64,000 nucleotides of DNA from Akkermansiaceae bacterium UBA2381 (GTDB lineage Bacteria > Verrucomicrobiota > Verrucomicrobiia > Verrucomicrobiales > DEV007): the NCBI GenBank assembly GCA_002344215.1, contig DDSV01000052.1:62001-126000 (forward strand). The letters are read 5' to 3'. A model generated the notes under the pieces. The model saw only the letters and a list, made by a program, of their open reading frames with translations, had not been told where the DNA came from and did not search any database. The stretch's first letter is position 1. Every line of letters begins with the position of its first letter. The translations under genes were made by a program, and so were the position numbers. Positions 8,263-17,957 of the stretch are shown in pieces.

Positions 8263-9675
8263 TTAGAACTGGAAATAGAGAAACGGATTGAAACCTTGAA
8301 GCCCCATGACCCTGACACTGACACTGATCAGGACAAGGCCGGCAGCGACCTTCCATCCGTTCACCTCTCTGAGCCAGGTTTGTGTATTCGGCAGGAACCA
8401 TGCCACGGCGCCGCAGGCAATTAGCAGGGTGATATTCGTCGGTTCAAAAACGATGGCACTCAGAACCGACGCAGTCTCCCCGCCCATACTCATTCCGCCC
8501 ATCGAGGACAAATAGTTCAAGGCAACCTCAAGGCTCTCCGCGCGGAAGAACACCCAGGTAATCAGCAAAACAAGGGTCGTCACCAGCCAGCCCAGCCAGC
8601 CCGGAAGCGGGATTTTCACCTGCTCCCGCCACCACCGCTCGAACGCGAGCGAAAGACCGTGAATGCCTCCCCAGAAAATGAAGGTCCACTGCGCCCCGTG
8701 CCAGAAGCCGCCGATCAGCATCACGAGGAGAAGGTTCGCGTAGGTTCGTCCGCGTCCCTTCTGATTTCCGCCGAGAGGGATATAGAGGTAGTCGCGAAGA
8801 AAAGTGGAGAGCGAGATATGCCACCTCCGCCAGAATTCAGTGAGGCTGCGGGCCTTGTAGGGAGATTCAAAGTTCTCGACAAAGCGGAAGCCCATCATCC
8901 GTCCCAGGCCGATCGCCATGTCCGAGTAAGCCGAAAAATCAAAATAGATCTGGAACGCATAGGCAAGCACTCCAACCCAGGCAAGCGGCGCATTGAGCGA
9001 TCCCGCCTCGAAGCAGAGATCGGCAATTTTCCCCATGGGATTCGCGAGGAGGATCTTTTTGGCAAAGCCAAAGTTGAATCGTGTAAAGCCGGCGACAAAG
9101 CCCTCCGTTGTATGGGAGCGTTCCTTCAACTGATCCGCCACGGATCCATAACGCACGATAGGACCTGCCACGAGTTGTGGATACATCGACACGTAGCAGG
9201 CAAAATCGACAAAACTCCTCGCCGGTTCCGCATGCCCGCGATACAGATCGATCGCGTAGCTCATCGATTGGAAAGTATAGAAAGAAATACCTACCGGGAG
9301 AATGATGTGAGTCAGAAAATCCGGAGCCGCTATCGTCCCAAGTCCCAGGAATTCACCCAAACGCCCCACATTTTCGGAAAAGAAGACCGCGTATTTAAAG
9401 AATCCCAGCAGACTGAGATTGGATACCACCGAGGTGATCAGTGCCGCCTTTCGGGTTTTTTGTGACGCACCGGGGCGGGAGATGACCAGACCACTGAGGT
9501 AGTCAATAAGCGTGGAAACCAGCATCAGGATGGTGAACCACGGATTCCACCAGCCGTAAAAGACGTAACTCTGCAAGGTGAGAGTCAACGAACGCCAGCT
9601 TTTCGGCACCGCATAGTAGAGGAGCAGAGCGATCGGAAGAAACCAGAACAGGAAAATATGGGAACTGAAAACCAC
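8263..9675 (-). CDS. MBOAT-family O-acyltransferase, AlgI type
   Basis: 470 aa, polytopic membrane protein with roughly ten hydrophobic segments. Family signature: GISFYTFQSMSYAIDLYRG, YPQLVAGPI, FWRRWHISLS-TFLRDYLYIPLGG, and the catalytic His in GGFWHGAQW. AlgI-type enzymes pass an acyl group across the membrane to an AlgJ/AlgX-type partner, which is encoded next, one base downstream. Similar pairs also serve cell-wall or capsule acetylation in Gram-negatives. Expression probably follows on from the tsaB end 55 nt upstream or from a promoter in that short gap. Confidence 0.92.
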   Translation of the reverse strand: MVFSSHIFLFWFLPIALLLYYAVPKSWRSLTLTLQSYVFYGWWNPWFTILMLVSTLIDYLSGLVISRPGASQKTRKAALITSVVSNLSLLGFFKYAVFFSENVGRLGEFLGLGTIAAPDFLTHIILPVGISFYTFQSMSYAIDLYRGHAEPARSFVDFACYVSMYPQLVAGPIVRYGSVADQLKERSHTTEGFVAGFTRFNFGFAKKILLANPMGKIADLCFEAGSLNAPLAWVGVLAYAFQIYFDFSAYSDMAIGLGRMMGFRFVENFESPYKARSLTEFWRRWHISLSTFLRDYLYIPLGGNQKGRGRTYANLLLVMLIGGFWHGAQWTFIFWGGIHGLSLAFERWWREQVKIPLPGWLGWLVTTLVLLITWVFFRAESLEVALNYLSSMGGMSMGGETASVLSAIVFEPTNITLLIACGAVAWFLPNTQTWLREVNGWKVAAGLVLISVSVRVMGLQGFNPFLYFQF

Positions 9676-9730
9676 GGACCGGAATTATGGTGAAAAGCCG
9701 TGGTGCGACAAGCGCCTATTTCGACCCCGG

Positions 9731-10357
9731 CTATTTTCCCTTGGGGAAGGTAATATAGGGTGCTCGCAGATAGTGCGGCTCGAGAACCTGCGGAACGCCC
9801 CTTTCCAATTGAGTATCACCGAAGTGGGAAGCCAGTGTTGCCGCTTCGGGAAACGAGAGGACAGCATCGTCGACTAACTCGACCACCTTCGTGTCAGGAG
9901 TATGGATGGATAAGCCCCTTTCCCTCATCGGACGGAGGATCGATCCGATCTCTCCCACCTCCACCAGGAGCGGTTCCCCCTGAAGTTTTCGTTCGATGAC
10001 CTCAGCCACAAAGAGAGTCCCCCGGCGGGCATCACCCACGACCAGGTAGGAATCCGAAGCAGCCTTCCATGCCTCCAGCGACGTTCTCCCCGTGACCGGC
10101 AGCCCCATGGCGAGAGCCAGGCCATTCGCCACGGAAATGCCAACCCGGACACCACCGTAGGATCCCGGGCCGAGTCCCACCACGATTCCGGCAAGACGGT
10201 CGCGAAACTGGTTCAGGATCTCCTCGACCGGCTCAAAAATCACCGCATTGTGAGCCCGCTCGGTGACAAAGATCCTCTCATAGACAATCGCACCGCTTTC
10301 CCGATCAAGGACCGCGAGGGAGGCTTCTCTCGTTGACGTTTCAATCCCCAGGATCAT
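9731..10357 (-). CDS. tsaB: tRNA threonylcarbamoyladenosine protein TsaB
   Basis: 208 aa. TsaB is the inactive ASKHA-fold partner of TsaD in making t6A at tRNA position 37. The N-terminus ILGIETSTREASLAVLD and the GLGPGSYGGVRVGISVANGLA block are diagnostic. It overlaps tsaE by 4 nt (ATGA), indicating coupled translation. The gene order thiL-tsaE-tsaB is common in bacteria. tsaD and tsaC are not in the window. Confidence 0.94.
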   Translation of the reverse strand: MILGIETSTREASLAVLDRESGAIVYERIFVTERAHNAVIFEPVEEILNQFRDRLAGIVVGLGPGSYGGVRVGISVANGLALAMGLPVTGRTSLEAWKAASDSYLVVGDARRGTLFVAEVIERKLQGEPLLVEVGEIGSILRPMRERGLSIHTPDTKVVELVDDAVLSFPEAATLASHFGDTQLERGVPQVLEPHYLRAPYITFPKGK

Positions 10358-10776
10358 TTTCGTGTTACGGTATGGCTGCCGTCATTGTTGATGGTGAGCT
10401 CGATCCAGATTGCCGTTTGAGGAAGCAAAGCTGAGAACTTGTCAGCCCACTCGGCGATGATGACTCCTCCCTCATCGAGATAGTCATCCCACCCCAGAGA
10501 GATCAACTCCGCTCCGGAATCCAGGCGGTAAAAGTCGAAATGATAGACCGGCAGCCTGCCTGAGACATACTCCTGCACGAGGGAGAAAGTTGGACTGGTC
10601 ACCTCATCCTCCGCCTCAAGTCCGGCAACGATTCCTTTCGAGAAATGAGTCTTCCCCGCCCCCAGCCCGCCGGTGAGAGCGACCACATCACCGGCACGCA
10701 AACCGGATGCAAACTCCACCCCGGCAGCAATCATCTCCGCATCGTTGTTCGTGGTGATGGAGGAAAAACTACTCAT
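10354..10776 (-). CDS. tsaE: tRNA threonylcarbamoyladenosine ATPase TsaE
   Basis: 140 aa from ATG 10776; a longer form from 10833 would overlap thiL far more and adds residues unlike the family. P-loop GGLGAGKTHFSKG, then EVTSPTFSLVQEY and VYHFDFYRL, all TsaE hallmarks, and EWADKF near the C-terminus. It powers turnover of the TsaBDE complex in t6A synthesis. It overlaps the thiL end by 8 nt and the tsaB start by 4 nt. Confidence 0.94.
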   Translation of the reverse strand: MSSFSSITTNNDAEMIAAGVEFASGLRAGDVVALTGGLGAGKTHFSKGIVAGLEAEDEVTSPTFSLVQEYVSGRLPVYHFDFYRLDSGAELISLGWDDYLDEGGVIIAEWADKFSALLPQTAIWIELTINNDGSHTVTRK

Positions 10777-11698
10777 TTCGAAAGTGTTCCCAGCCTGTCG
10801 CGAGTGCTTCTTTTGTTTCCAACGTAATCTCACCGATCTTCGTCAGCGGAGTCTCCGGAAAGAATTCCTCCCATTTCTGAAGCAGTGCTTCGAAGACCCC
10901 GGGGGCAAAGGTCATCAGCAGTTCATAATCCTCTCCGTCCGAGATCGCCTGCTCCCTCGTGACACCGACCTGACAGGGTATCAACGTTTGATCAACCCGG
11001 TAGCCTGTTCCACTCGCCTTCGCGAGACGGGGAAGATCCGAGCCAAGTCCGTCACTCAGATCCATCATGGCAGTCGGTTTTGCATGCGTAACGAGCCATC
11101 TCGCCTCGGGCAACCTCGGCACAAAGCTCAAGTGACGACCGCTTTCAAACGACCCTCCCAGACGCCCCGTTACCGCGATAACATCTCCGGGCGAGGCGCC
11201 GGAACGAAAGACGCACTCACCGGGAGAGACGAGTCCTGTCATCGCAATGGATATGACCGCCCCCTGACAAGGCAGCCGTGAAGTTTCCCCTCCGGCAATT
11301 TCACATCCAAACTCTCCTGCGGCAGAGATCATTCCCTCATACCATCCCTCGATTTCCTCCATCGAACGGCCCGAATCGATCGCCAGCGTCACAAGAGCGT
11401 GCCTCGGCTCGCCCCCCATCGCGGCGATATCACTGATGACCCGGTTCATCGCTTTCCGCCCGACCTGTCGCGGATCGGTTCCCGGCACAAAATGAACGCC
11501 CTCAACAAGGCAATCCGTTTTGAGGAGTTGCCACCTGCCCTCACTGAGTTCCACCACGGCGCAATCGTCACCGGGACCGGCGATGAGAGTCGCTGATTCG
11601 GGGAGCATTCCAATGATCCTCCCGACGACCACCTCTTCACCGAGCCGTCCGACTCCATCCGGAGGCCCTGCGTCCTGTGTCCTGTTCTGCTGAGACAT
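10769..11698 (-). CDS. thiL: Thiamine-monophosphate kinase
   Basis: 309 aa from ATG 11698, 7 nt after the CPBP stop (an ATG at 11713 is also possible). ThiL phosphorylates TMP to thiamine pyrophosphate. Family features are GPGDDCAVV (nucleotide/Mg binding), the NRVISDIAAMGGEP block, AGGETSR, VTGRLGGS, MDLSDGLGSDLPRLA and SDGEDYELL. All conserved acidic residues are in place, so it is likely active. It sits in the run glgP-CPBP-thiL-tsaE-tsaB. Confidence 0.95.
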   Translation of the reverse strand: MSQQNRTQDAGPPDGVGRLGEEVVVGRIIGMLPESATLIAGPGDDCAVVELSEGRWQLLKTDCLVEGVHFVPGTDPRQVGRKAMNRVISDIAAMGGEPRHALVTLAIDSGRSMEEIEGWYEGMISAAGEFGCEIAGGETSRLPCQGAVISIAMTGLVSPGECVFRSGASPGDVIAVTGRLGGSFESGRHLSFVPRLPEARWLVTHAKPTAMMDLSDGLGSDLPRLAKASGTGYRVDQTLIPCQVGVTREQAISDGEDYELLMTFAPGVFEALLQKWEEFFPETPLTKIGEITLETKEALATGWEHFRNE

Positions 11699-11705
11699 GG
11701 CGGGT

Positions 11706-12560
11706 CTATTCAACTGATTCCGGCAGCAGCATCAAGACGATATTCACCGCATTAAAAAAGACGTGCATTCCCACCGGCACCCAAAGGCATCCGGTCAGTT
11801 CGTAGGCCAGACACAACAAAATCGAGAACGCCCAGAGCGGCAGGAGCGCCGGCAAATTGCCGTGCACGACCGCAAAGAGACCGCCGATGATGACCGCGGC
11901 AAATAATGGATTCGTCAGCCGTCGGATGGTCCCGTACATGTATCCGCGGAAGAGAATTTCCTCGACGACCGGAGCCGCTATACAGGCCATCAGAATGGAG
12001 AGCCCGAGATGGATCACTGAGTCCGATTCCTGCAGCATCTTCACCGGCTCCTGCAGGTCGAGTTCTCCGAAAATATCCTCAAGGAAGAAATTGGAAAAGC
12101 TGCCGACTCCCCAGGCACACACGGCGAGGGACACGATGCCGCCGAAAATTGACAGGATGATAATTCTGGGAACACTCAGTCGACGCAATCCAAACAGATC
12201 AACGACCCGTCGATTCCGAATCCACTCGATGATGCCGTAGGTCATGATCCCCACGAAGGCGAAATATCCGATATTCACCAGCACGGCCCCGATCCCATTC
12301 TCGACCGGTTTGTCGGGCGTCTCCGGCGTTTTGTTTCCCGCAATGACCGCCTCGACGATGGGATTCATCAGGAACAAAATCGCCGGGAAAAACATCAGAA
12401 TGAGATCAAAGCCATCGTAATCATCCAGCACCGACCCCTCAATGAGATCACCCCTCTTGAAGCGTCGAAAGATCCAATAAAAGAAGAGACCCATCGCGAG
12501 AGCGATGAGAGTAATCAGTTCGATATCAAGCAGCACCTGCTTGGCGGCGAGTTCATCCAT
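11706..12560 (-). CDS. CPBP-family intramembrane glutamic protease
   Basis: 284 aa, multi-pass membrane protein. The C-terminal ABI/CAAX-protease-like domain has all three family motifs: EEILFRGYMYG (the EExxxR pair), FAVVHGN (FxxxH) and HVFFNAVN (HxxxN). These membrane proteases process prenylated or other membrane peptides, but bacterial substrates are mostly unknown. It lies 15 nt after glgP and 7 nt before thiL, suggesting co-transcription without an obvious functional tie. Confidence 0.88.
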   Translation of the reverse strand: MDELAAKQVLLDIELITLIALAMGLFFYWIFRRFKRGDLIEGSVLDDYDGFDLILMFFPAILFLMNPIVEAVIAGNKTPETPDKPVENGIGAVLVNIGYFAFVGIMTYGIIEWIRNRRVVDLFGLRRLSVPRIIILSIFGGIVSLAVCAWGVGSFSNFFLEDIFGELDLQEPVKMLQESDSVIHLGLSILMACIAAPVVEEILFRGYMYGTIRRLTNPLFAAVIIGGLFAVVHGNLPALLPLWAFSILLCLAYELTGCLWVPVGMHVFFNAVNIVLMLLPESVE

Positions 12561-12575
12561 TCAGGAACCGCTCGC

Positions 12576-15059
12576 CTAGACATGCCCCGGTGACAACCGC
12601 CAAATCTGCTCGGCGTACTCACGAATCGTGCGATCACTGGAGAATTTCCCGACCCGGGCCGTATTCAGAATCGCCTTTTTCGCCCAGCCCGGGGTGTCAC
12701 GATAGGCCAGATCGACAAGGCCCTGCGTCTCCACATAGGCCCGATAATCCGCCAGGACAAGATACGGATCACCTCCATCGAGGAGACTGTGGCGGATCGA
12801 ATCAAATGAACCTTTCGGGGCAAAGGACGAGGAACTCATCCAGTCAATGACCTCCTTGAGTTCCGGATCCGCCCAGTACTTGTCGATCGAGCAGTAGCCT
12901 CCCTTCCAGAGTTCATCCACCTCTTCGACCGTAAGTCCGAAGATAAAGATATTCTCATCCCCGACCTCCTCCTTGATCTCGACATTGGCGCCATCGAGAG
13001 TGCCGATGGTCAGAGCACCATTAAGAGCCAGCTTCATGTTGCCGGTTCCGGATGCCTCTTTTCCTGCCGTCGAAATCTGCTCGGAGATGTCCGCCGCCGG
13101 AATGATGATCTCCGCTGCCGTGACGCCATAGTTCGGAATGAAGGCAACCTTCAGTTTGTCGCTGATTCTCGGGTCATTGTTGATGACATTACCAATGGCA
13201 TTGATCGCGTGGATGATCTCCTTCGCGAGCACGTAGCCCGGTGCCGCTTTCGCCCCGAAAACAAAAACCCGGGGTACGACATCGAGATCGGGATTCTGGA
13301 TAAGGCGACGGTACTGCGTCAGGATGTTGAGCAGATTAAGGTGCTGCCGCTTGTACTCGTGGAGGCGTTTGATCTGCACGTCGAATAGCGCCGAAGGATC
13401 AACCACGATACCGCAGCGCTGTTCGATGAGTTTGGCGAGACGCTCCTTGTTGCGGTGCTTGATCGCCATGAACTCGGTCTGAAAACCCGGATCGTCTGCA
13501 AAGGCCTCGAGACCGCGAAGCCGGTCGAGATTGGCCGGCCAATCCGTGCCGATGCTGCGATCAATGAGCGAGGAGAGACCCTCATTACAGGCCTTGAGCC
13601 AACGCCGGGGTGTGATCCCGTTCGTTTTGTTCTGGAACCGTCCGGGAAACAATTCGTAGAAACTCTTGAAGAGATTTCGCTTCAGCAGATCGGTGTGCAG
13701 GGCAGCCACCCCGTTGGTGGTGTGACAACCCACGACCGAGAGATAGGCCATGCGGATCATTTTCGGAGCGCCTTCCTCGATGATGGACATCTCGGCAAGC
13801 TTACTCACGTCTCCGGGCCACTGCTTCGAGACATGGTCCTCAAGAAAACGACGGTTGATCTCGTAAATGATCTGCAGGTGACGCGGCAGCACTTTTTCAA
13901 AAAGCGGCACACTCCATTTCTCGAGCGCTTCCGGCAACAGGGTATGATTCGTGTAGGCGAATGTCTTCTGGCAGATGCCCCAGGCCTGATCCCAGGGGAG
14001 AAGCTCGTCGTCAATGAGAAGTCGCATCAACTCGGCCACGGCGATGGACGGGTGGGTGTCGTTGAGCTGGATGGCCGCTTTGTCAGGGAGGCTGTCCCAG
14101 GTGTTGTTGTGGATACGGTGGCGACGCACGATGTCGCGCAGCGAGCAGGTCACAAAGAAGTACTGTTGAATCAGACGGAGTTCCTTACCGGCCTCGGTCG
14201 AGTCGTTCGGGTAGAGAACTTTCGAGACTGATTCGCTGACTGATTTCTCACGTACCGCTTCGACATAGCCACCGCGGTTGAAGACATCGAGGTCGAAGTC
14301 ATGAGAGGCCTTGCTTTCCCAAAGGCGAAGATAATTGACCGACTTTCCTCCATAACCGACCGCAGCCAGGTCCCAGGGAACGCCGAGAATGGAGCGGGTT
14401 CCGGTCCAGACGGGACGACCCTGACCAAGCTCGTCGAACTGGTTCTCGACCCAACCGTAGAGGGGGACATCGACCGCATACTCGGGACGACAGATCTGCC
14501 AGGGACTGCCGAAGCGGCGCCATTCGTCCGGCGACTCGGCCTGCTGACCGTCGATGAATCTCTGGCGGAAAAGTCCGAACTCGTAGTTAATCCCGTAGCC
14601 GACCGCCGGGTAGTCGAGCGTCGCCAATGAGTCCATGAAGCAGGCGGCCAACCGTCCGAGACCACCGTTGCCCAGACCGAGGTCGGGCCCCTCTTCGGCG
14701 ATGTCCTCGAGATCCTGCCCGAGTTCGGCTAGCGCGCCGCGACATTCGTTGAGTATTTCAAGGTTGACGAGATTATTCACGAGAAGACGCCCCATGAGAT
14801 ATTCGAGCGAAAGATAGTAGGCCCTCTTCACATTGGCCGTATTGCGGTGGCGGCGGACATCGCAGGCGAGCTCCATCATCCGACCGCGAACGGTGAGACT
14901 GACGGCACGCCACCAGTCACCGCGGGTGGCGGTTTCCGCATCATGGGCCTGATCACGAATGAGGTGGGTCAGGATTTCCTCCTTGAGGATCTCGATCTCG
15001 CGGCGTTTCTCGTCGGAAATGTCAGCAGCGGGGGTGTAATTTTGGGTATCAGCGTGCAT
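12576..15059 (-). CDS. glgP: Glycogen/maltodextrin phosphorylase
   Basis: 827 aa from ATG 15059, full length for GT35. It releases glucose-1-phosphate from alpha-1,4-glucans. The N-terminal DLGLGNGGLGRLAACFMDSLATL block, the GITPRRWLKACN stretch and the PLP-lysine motif EASGTGNMK are intact, as is DGANVEI. An upstream in-frame ATG at 15131 would add Pro/Arg-rich residues unlike the family. It is first in the glgP-CPBP-thiL-tsaE-tsaB run; no other glycogen genes are in the window. Confidence 0.95.
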   Translation of the reverse strand: MHADTQNYTPAADISDEKRREIEILKEEILTHLIRDQAHDAETATRGDWWRAVSLTVRGRMMELACDVRRHRNTANVKRAYYLSLEYLMGRLLVNNLVNLEILNECRGALAELGQDLEDIAEEGPDLGLGNGGLGRLAACFMDSLATLDYPAVGYGINYEFGLFRQRFIDGQQAESPDEWRRFGSPWQICRPEYAVDVPLYGWVENQFDELGQGRPVWTGTRSILGVPWDLAAVGYGGKSVNYLRLWESKASHDFDLDVFNRGGYVEAVREKSVSESVSKVLYPNDSTEAGKELRLIQQYFFVTCSLRDIVRRHRIHNNTWDSLPDKAAIQLNDTHPSIAVAELMRLLIDDELLPWDQAWGICQKTFAYTNHTLLPEALEKWSVPLFEKVLPRHLQIIYEINRRFLEDHVSKQWPGDVSKLAEMSIIEEGAPKMIRMAYLSVVGCHTTNGVAALHTDLLKRNLFKSFYELFPGRFQNKTNGITPRRWLKACNEGLSSLIDRSIGTDWPANLDRLRGLEAFADDPGFQTEFMAIKHRNKERLAKLIEQRCGIVVDPSALFDVQIKRLHEYKRQHLNLLNILTQYRRLIQNPDLDVVPRVFVFGAKAAPGYVLAKEIIHAINAIGNVINNDPRISDKLKVAFIPNYGVTAAEIIIPAADISEQISTAGKEASGTGNMKLALNGALTIGTLDGANVEIKEEVGDENIFIFGLTVEEVDELWKGGYCSIDKYWADPELKEVIDWMSSSSFAPKGSFDSIRHSLLDGGDPYLVLADYRAYVETQGLVDLAYRDTPGWAKKAILNTARVGKFSSDRTIREYAEQIWRLSPGHV

Positions 15060-15303
15060 CGGGGCGGGTGTTCTCGGTCTCTGAGCCGGATGGGCTCGGA
15101 ATCTGAATAAGTTCGTTCTCGGAAATTGCAATCAGTTCAGCAGCAGGGCGTTTCGCCTGCTCTTGACTCCAGTGATAGCAGGGACGGTTCCATTTGCGTG
15201 TAAAATCGCGGGATTCTCACCATCCTGATGGCAAATCCGGTAAAAATCGATCCATTCACGGTGCCAGCACTGACACGAATGCTCCCCGGTATTCTCCCGA
15301 ACA
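15060..15303. other. 244-nt gap upstream of glgP
   Basis: No gene is visible. It should carry the glgP promoter; AT-rich ATTTTAC and GATTTTTACC stretches exist on the minus strand, but I see no well-spaced -35/-10 pair. A short CCATC-CT-GATGG hairpin lies near 15220-15232. Confidence 0.35.
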
Positions 15304-15981
15304 CTATCTCCCGCCCAGCAGCTCGAGGAGGTCGCCCGGCGCATTGATGATCGCTTCCGCCCCGGCCTCAAGGAGCTCTTCCACGGGCCGGAACCCCCAA
15401 CTCACCCCGATTGCCCGCATCCCGGCATTACGGGCGGTATAGATATCGACATCGGAATCTCCGACAAAAAGGCAATCCTCCGGTGCCACGCCCAGCAGGG
15501 AGGCCGCCTCAAAGGCTCCCGTCGGATCGGGTTTCCGCTCAATCCCGTCGCGGGCCCCGAGGACAACATCCCAGGACCAGTCGGCGAGGAAGGCGTCAAC
15601 GCACTTGATGGTGAAGTCATGAGCCTTGTTCGAGAGCACCCCGATGGGAACCTGACGGGCCTTCAATTCGTTGAGCAGGTCCGCAATCCCCGGGAAAACA
15701 ACGGTCGTGTTTTGCCAGTTCCGGGCATAGGCCGCCCGATACTCGAGCAGCATCTCCTCGGTCTCGTCACCCTCGGCCGGACGATGTCCCTCCGGAAAAA
15801 TATCGCGGACGAGATTCAGCATCCCGTTGCCAATGAAGGTCCGGTAGTCCTCCGCTGCATGGATGGGGAAACCCCGGGCGGCAAGCACGGCATTTCCCGA
15901 ATCTGCGAGATCCTGGAGGGTGTCGAGGAGCGTGCCGTCGAGATCGAAGATAACGGCCAGTTTAGCCCGGGGATGATTCAT
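15304..15981 (-). CDS. gph: HAD-family phosphatase, phosphoglycolate phosphatase-like
   Basis: 225 aa from ATG 15981; a longer frame from 16116 would run back through a repeat element. HAD motif I is FDLDGTLLDT (nucleophile and acid Asp), motif II GVLSNK, motif III RKPDPTGAFEAA and motif IV VGDSDVDIYTARNAG. The helical cap after motif I matches the Gph group, which dephosphorylates 2-phosphoglycolate from DNA repair or oxygenase activity. Related HAD enzymes have other small substrates, so the precise substrate is inferred. Confidence 0.85.
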   Translation of the reverse strand: MNHPRAKLAVIFDLDGTLLDTLQDLADSGNAVLAARGFPIHAAEDYRTFIGNGMLNLVRDIFPEGHRPAEGDETEEMLLEYRAAYARNWQNTTVVFPGIADLLNELKARQVPIGVLSNKAHDFTIKCVDAFLADWSWDVVLGARDGIERKPDPTGAFEAASLLGVAPEDCLFVGDSDVDIYTARNAGMRAIGVSWGFRPVEELLEAGAEAIINAPGDLLELLGGR

Positions 15982-16017
15982 AGGTAGAAAAAGTGGACCG
16001 CTGCGGGGGATAGAAAT

Positions 16018-16153
16018 GGGACCGCTGATAAACGCTGATCTGCGCTGATTTTTTTGTAGTTTTATGCGGGGCTCATTTGGATGGGGTTTCTGTTCGGCCA
16101 TTTTCAGAGCGGGCATTTGCCATCAGCGAAAATCAGCGTTTATCAGCGGCCCC
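16018..16153. repeat. Long inverted repeat built from ATCAGCG units
   Basis: A 32-nt left arm (16018-16049) matches the right arm (16122-16153) in reverse complement at 29 of 32 positions, around a 72-nt centre. Each arm carries repeats of ATCAGCG with short spacers. The element fills the gap between gph and leuA and ends 9 nt before the leuA stop. It encodes nothing. It resembles REP/MITE-like intergenic elements and could also act as a terminator for leuA. Confidence 0.8.
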
Positions 16154-16162
16154 CCATTTTCG

Positions 16163-17851
16163 CTACTTAGCGTGTTGCAGATTCCATGCCGAGATGAGGG
16201 CCTTGAGGCCGGCCATCTCGATGGAGGGATCGACGCCGCATCCCCAAAGGAGCCGTCCGCTCTCGATATCCTGGATCTGTACGTAGGCGGCGGAATCTGC
16301 GTCTGAGCCTCCCCTGAGAGCGTGGCTGCGGTAGTCGGTGACTTTGAAATCCTTGTGCCCGGCCCCGTCCAGAAAATGGACGAAGGCATTGATCGGGCCA
16401 TTGCCCGTACCACTGCCGCGCATGGTCTCGCCGTTCACTTCAAGGGTGACATGGCAGATCATCTCTCCCTTCACCGCGGTGTTGTCGAGCTCGAACTCGA
16501 TGAGGTTCATGGGCGACTCGAGGTTGACGAATTTACCGAAGAAAAGGTCGCGGATCTCGTCGGCGGAGAGTTCGCGGCCAAGGGCGTCGGCGTGGTCGTA
16601 GATATACTTGCCCACCTGCGGGTGCATCGTCTTGGGCAGGTCGTAGCCGTGCTCCTGATCGAGGACGTAGGCGATGCCGCCTTTGCCCGACTGGGAATTA
16701 ATCCGGATGATGGCTTCGTAGGAGCGGCCCACATCCTGCGGATCGATCGTGAGATAGGGAACGCCCCAGGGGATCGAGGGGTCTTCCTTGACCTCCCGAT
16801 CGCGACGGTCGAGACCTTTTTTGATGGCATCCTGATGCGAGCCGGAGAAGGCGGTGAAGACGAGTTCGCCGACGTAAGGATGGCGCTCGCCCACGGTCAT
16901 GCGGGTGACACGCTCATAGACATGACGCAGGGTCGTCAGGTCCGAAAAGTCCAGTCCCGTGGCGATGCCGTGGCTGTTCATGTTCAACGCGACATTGACG
17001 ATGTCGAGATTGCCGGTGCGCTCGCCATTGCCAAAGAGGGTACCCTCGACGCGATCGGCCCCGGCCATCAGACCGAGCTCGGTCGCGGCGGTGCCGGTGC
17101 CGCGGTCATTGTGGGTGTGCAGCGAGACGAGCAATGACTCGCGGTTTTTCAGGTGGCAGCACATCCACTCGATCATGTCGGCGTGGACGTTCGGCGTGGT
17201 CCACTGGACGGTGTCCGGCAGATTGATGATCATTTTTTTCTCCGGTGTCGGCTGCCAGACGTCGATGACGGCGTTGCAACACTCCAGCGCGAAATCGAGT
17301 TCAGTGTCCGAAAAGGATTCGGGCGAATACTGCAGCACGATTTCGGTCTGAGGAACGGTGGGGACAAGTTCCTTCACCAGCGTTGCACCCTCGATTGCGA
17401 TATCGCGGATCTGCTCGCGCGTGGCGTCGCCGAAGGTGACGCGGCGCTGCAAGGGCGAGGTGGAGTTGTAAATGTGGACGATGGCGCGCTTTGCCCCGGC
17501 GATAGCCTCGAAGGTCCGGCGGATGAGGTGATCACGCGTCTGCACCAGCACCTGGATCGTGACGTCTTCAGGGATGCGGTCCTCGTCGATGAGGCGGCGC
17601 AGGAAGTTGAACTCCGTGTCGGCGGCGGAGGGGAACCCCACCTCGATCTGCTTGAAGCCGACCGAGCAGAGCACTGCAAAAAATTCGAGCTTTTCCTCCA
17701 CGCTCATGGGCACCGGGAGGGCCTGATTTCCGTCGCGAAGGTCAACACTGCACCAGATCGGGGCATGCGTGATGGTCCGGTCCGGCCACTGCCGGTCCGG
17801 CAACACGACCGCGGGAAACGGCCGGTACTTTTGGATGGATTCAGGTTTCAT
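16163..17851 (-). CDS. leuA: 2-isopropylmalate synthase
   Basis: 562 aa, the longer LeuA type seen in Actinobacteria and others. It condenses acetyl-CoA with 2-oxoisovalerate, the first committed leucine step. Catalytic residues lie in VDLRDGNQAL (metal-binding Asp, catalytic Arg), SLHTHNDRGTGTAATEL (His-x-His metal ligands) and GNGERTGNLDIV. The last ~130 residues (after about 430) form the regulatory LeuA dimer domain, so leucine feedback is expected. A leader peptide with attenuator hairpins lies upstream. Confidence 0.96.
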   Translation of the reverse strand: MKPESIQKYRPFPAVVLPDRQWPDRTITHAPIWCSVDLRDGNQALPVPMSVEEKLEFFAVLCSVGFKQIEVGFPSAADTEFNFLRRLIDEDRIPEDVTIQVLVQTRDHLIRRTFEAIAGAKRAIVHIYNSTSPLQRRVTFGDATREQIRDIAIEGATLVKELVPTVPQTEIVLQYSPESFSDTELDFALECCNAVIDVWQPTPEKKMIINLPDTVQWTTPNVHADMIEWMCCHLKNRESLLVSLHTHNDRGTGTAATELGLMAGADRVEGTLFGNGERTGNLDIVNVALNMNSHGIATGLDFSDLTTLRHVYERVTRMTVGERHPYVGELVFTAFSGSHQDAIKKGLDRRDREVKEDPSIPWGVPYLTIDPQDVGRSYEAIIRINSQSGKGGIAYVLDQEHGYDLPKTMHPQVGKYIYDHADALGRELSADEIRDLFFGKFVNLESPMNLIEFELDNTAVKGEMICHVTLEVNGETMRGSGTGNGPINAFVHFLDGAGHKDFKVTDYRSHALRGGSDADSAAYVQIQDIESGRLLWGCGVDPSIEMAGLKALISAWNLQHAK

Positions 17852-17876
17852 GGGATTTCTGCTACGACTAAAGGGG

Positions 17877-17957
17877 AAAAATGACGGGGCGCAATGAGCC
17901 CCTGCGAAAAGGGGCTGGAGCCGGGAGGAGAGACAAGACCGGGCAGATCAGCCCGGT
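17877..17957 (-). promoter_or_regulatory. leuA attenuator: antiterminator and terminator hairpins
   Basis: In transcript order: hairpin B (ACCGGGC/GCCCGGT, 17957-17938) with the leader stop codon in its loop; hairpin C (AGCCCCT/AGGGGCT, 17916-17897); and hairpin D (GGGGC/GCCCC, 17902-17886), followed after GTCA by TTTTT (17881-17877). C and D share the AGGGGC strand, so they exclude each other. D with its T-run is terminator-like and C is antiterminator-like. This is the layout of translation-coupled amino acid attenuation. It ends 25 nt before the leuA ATG. Confidence 0.75.
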
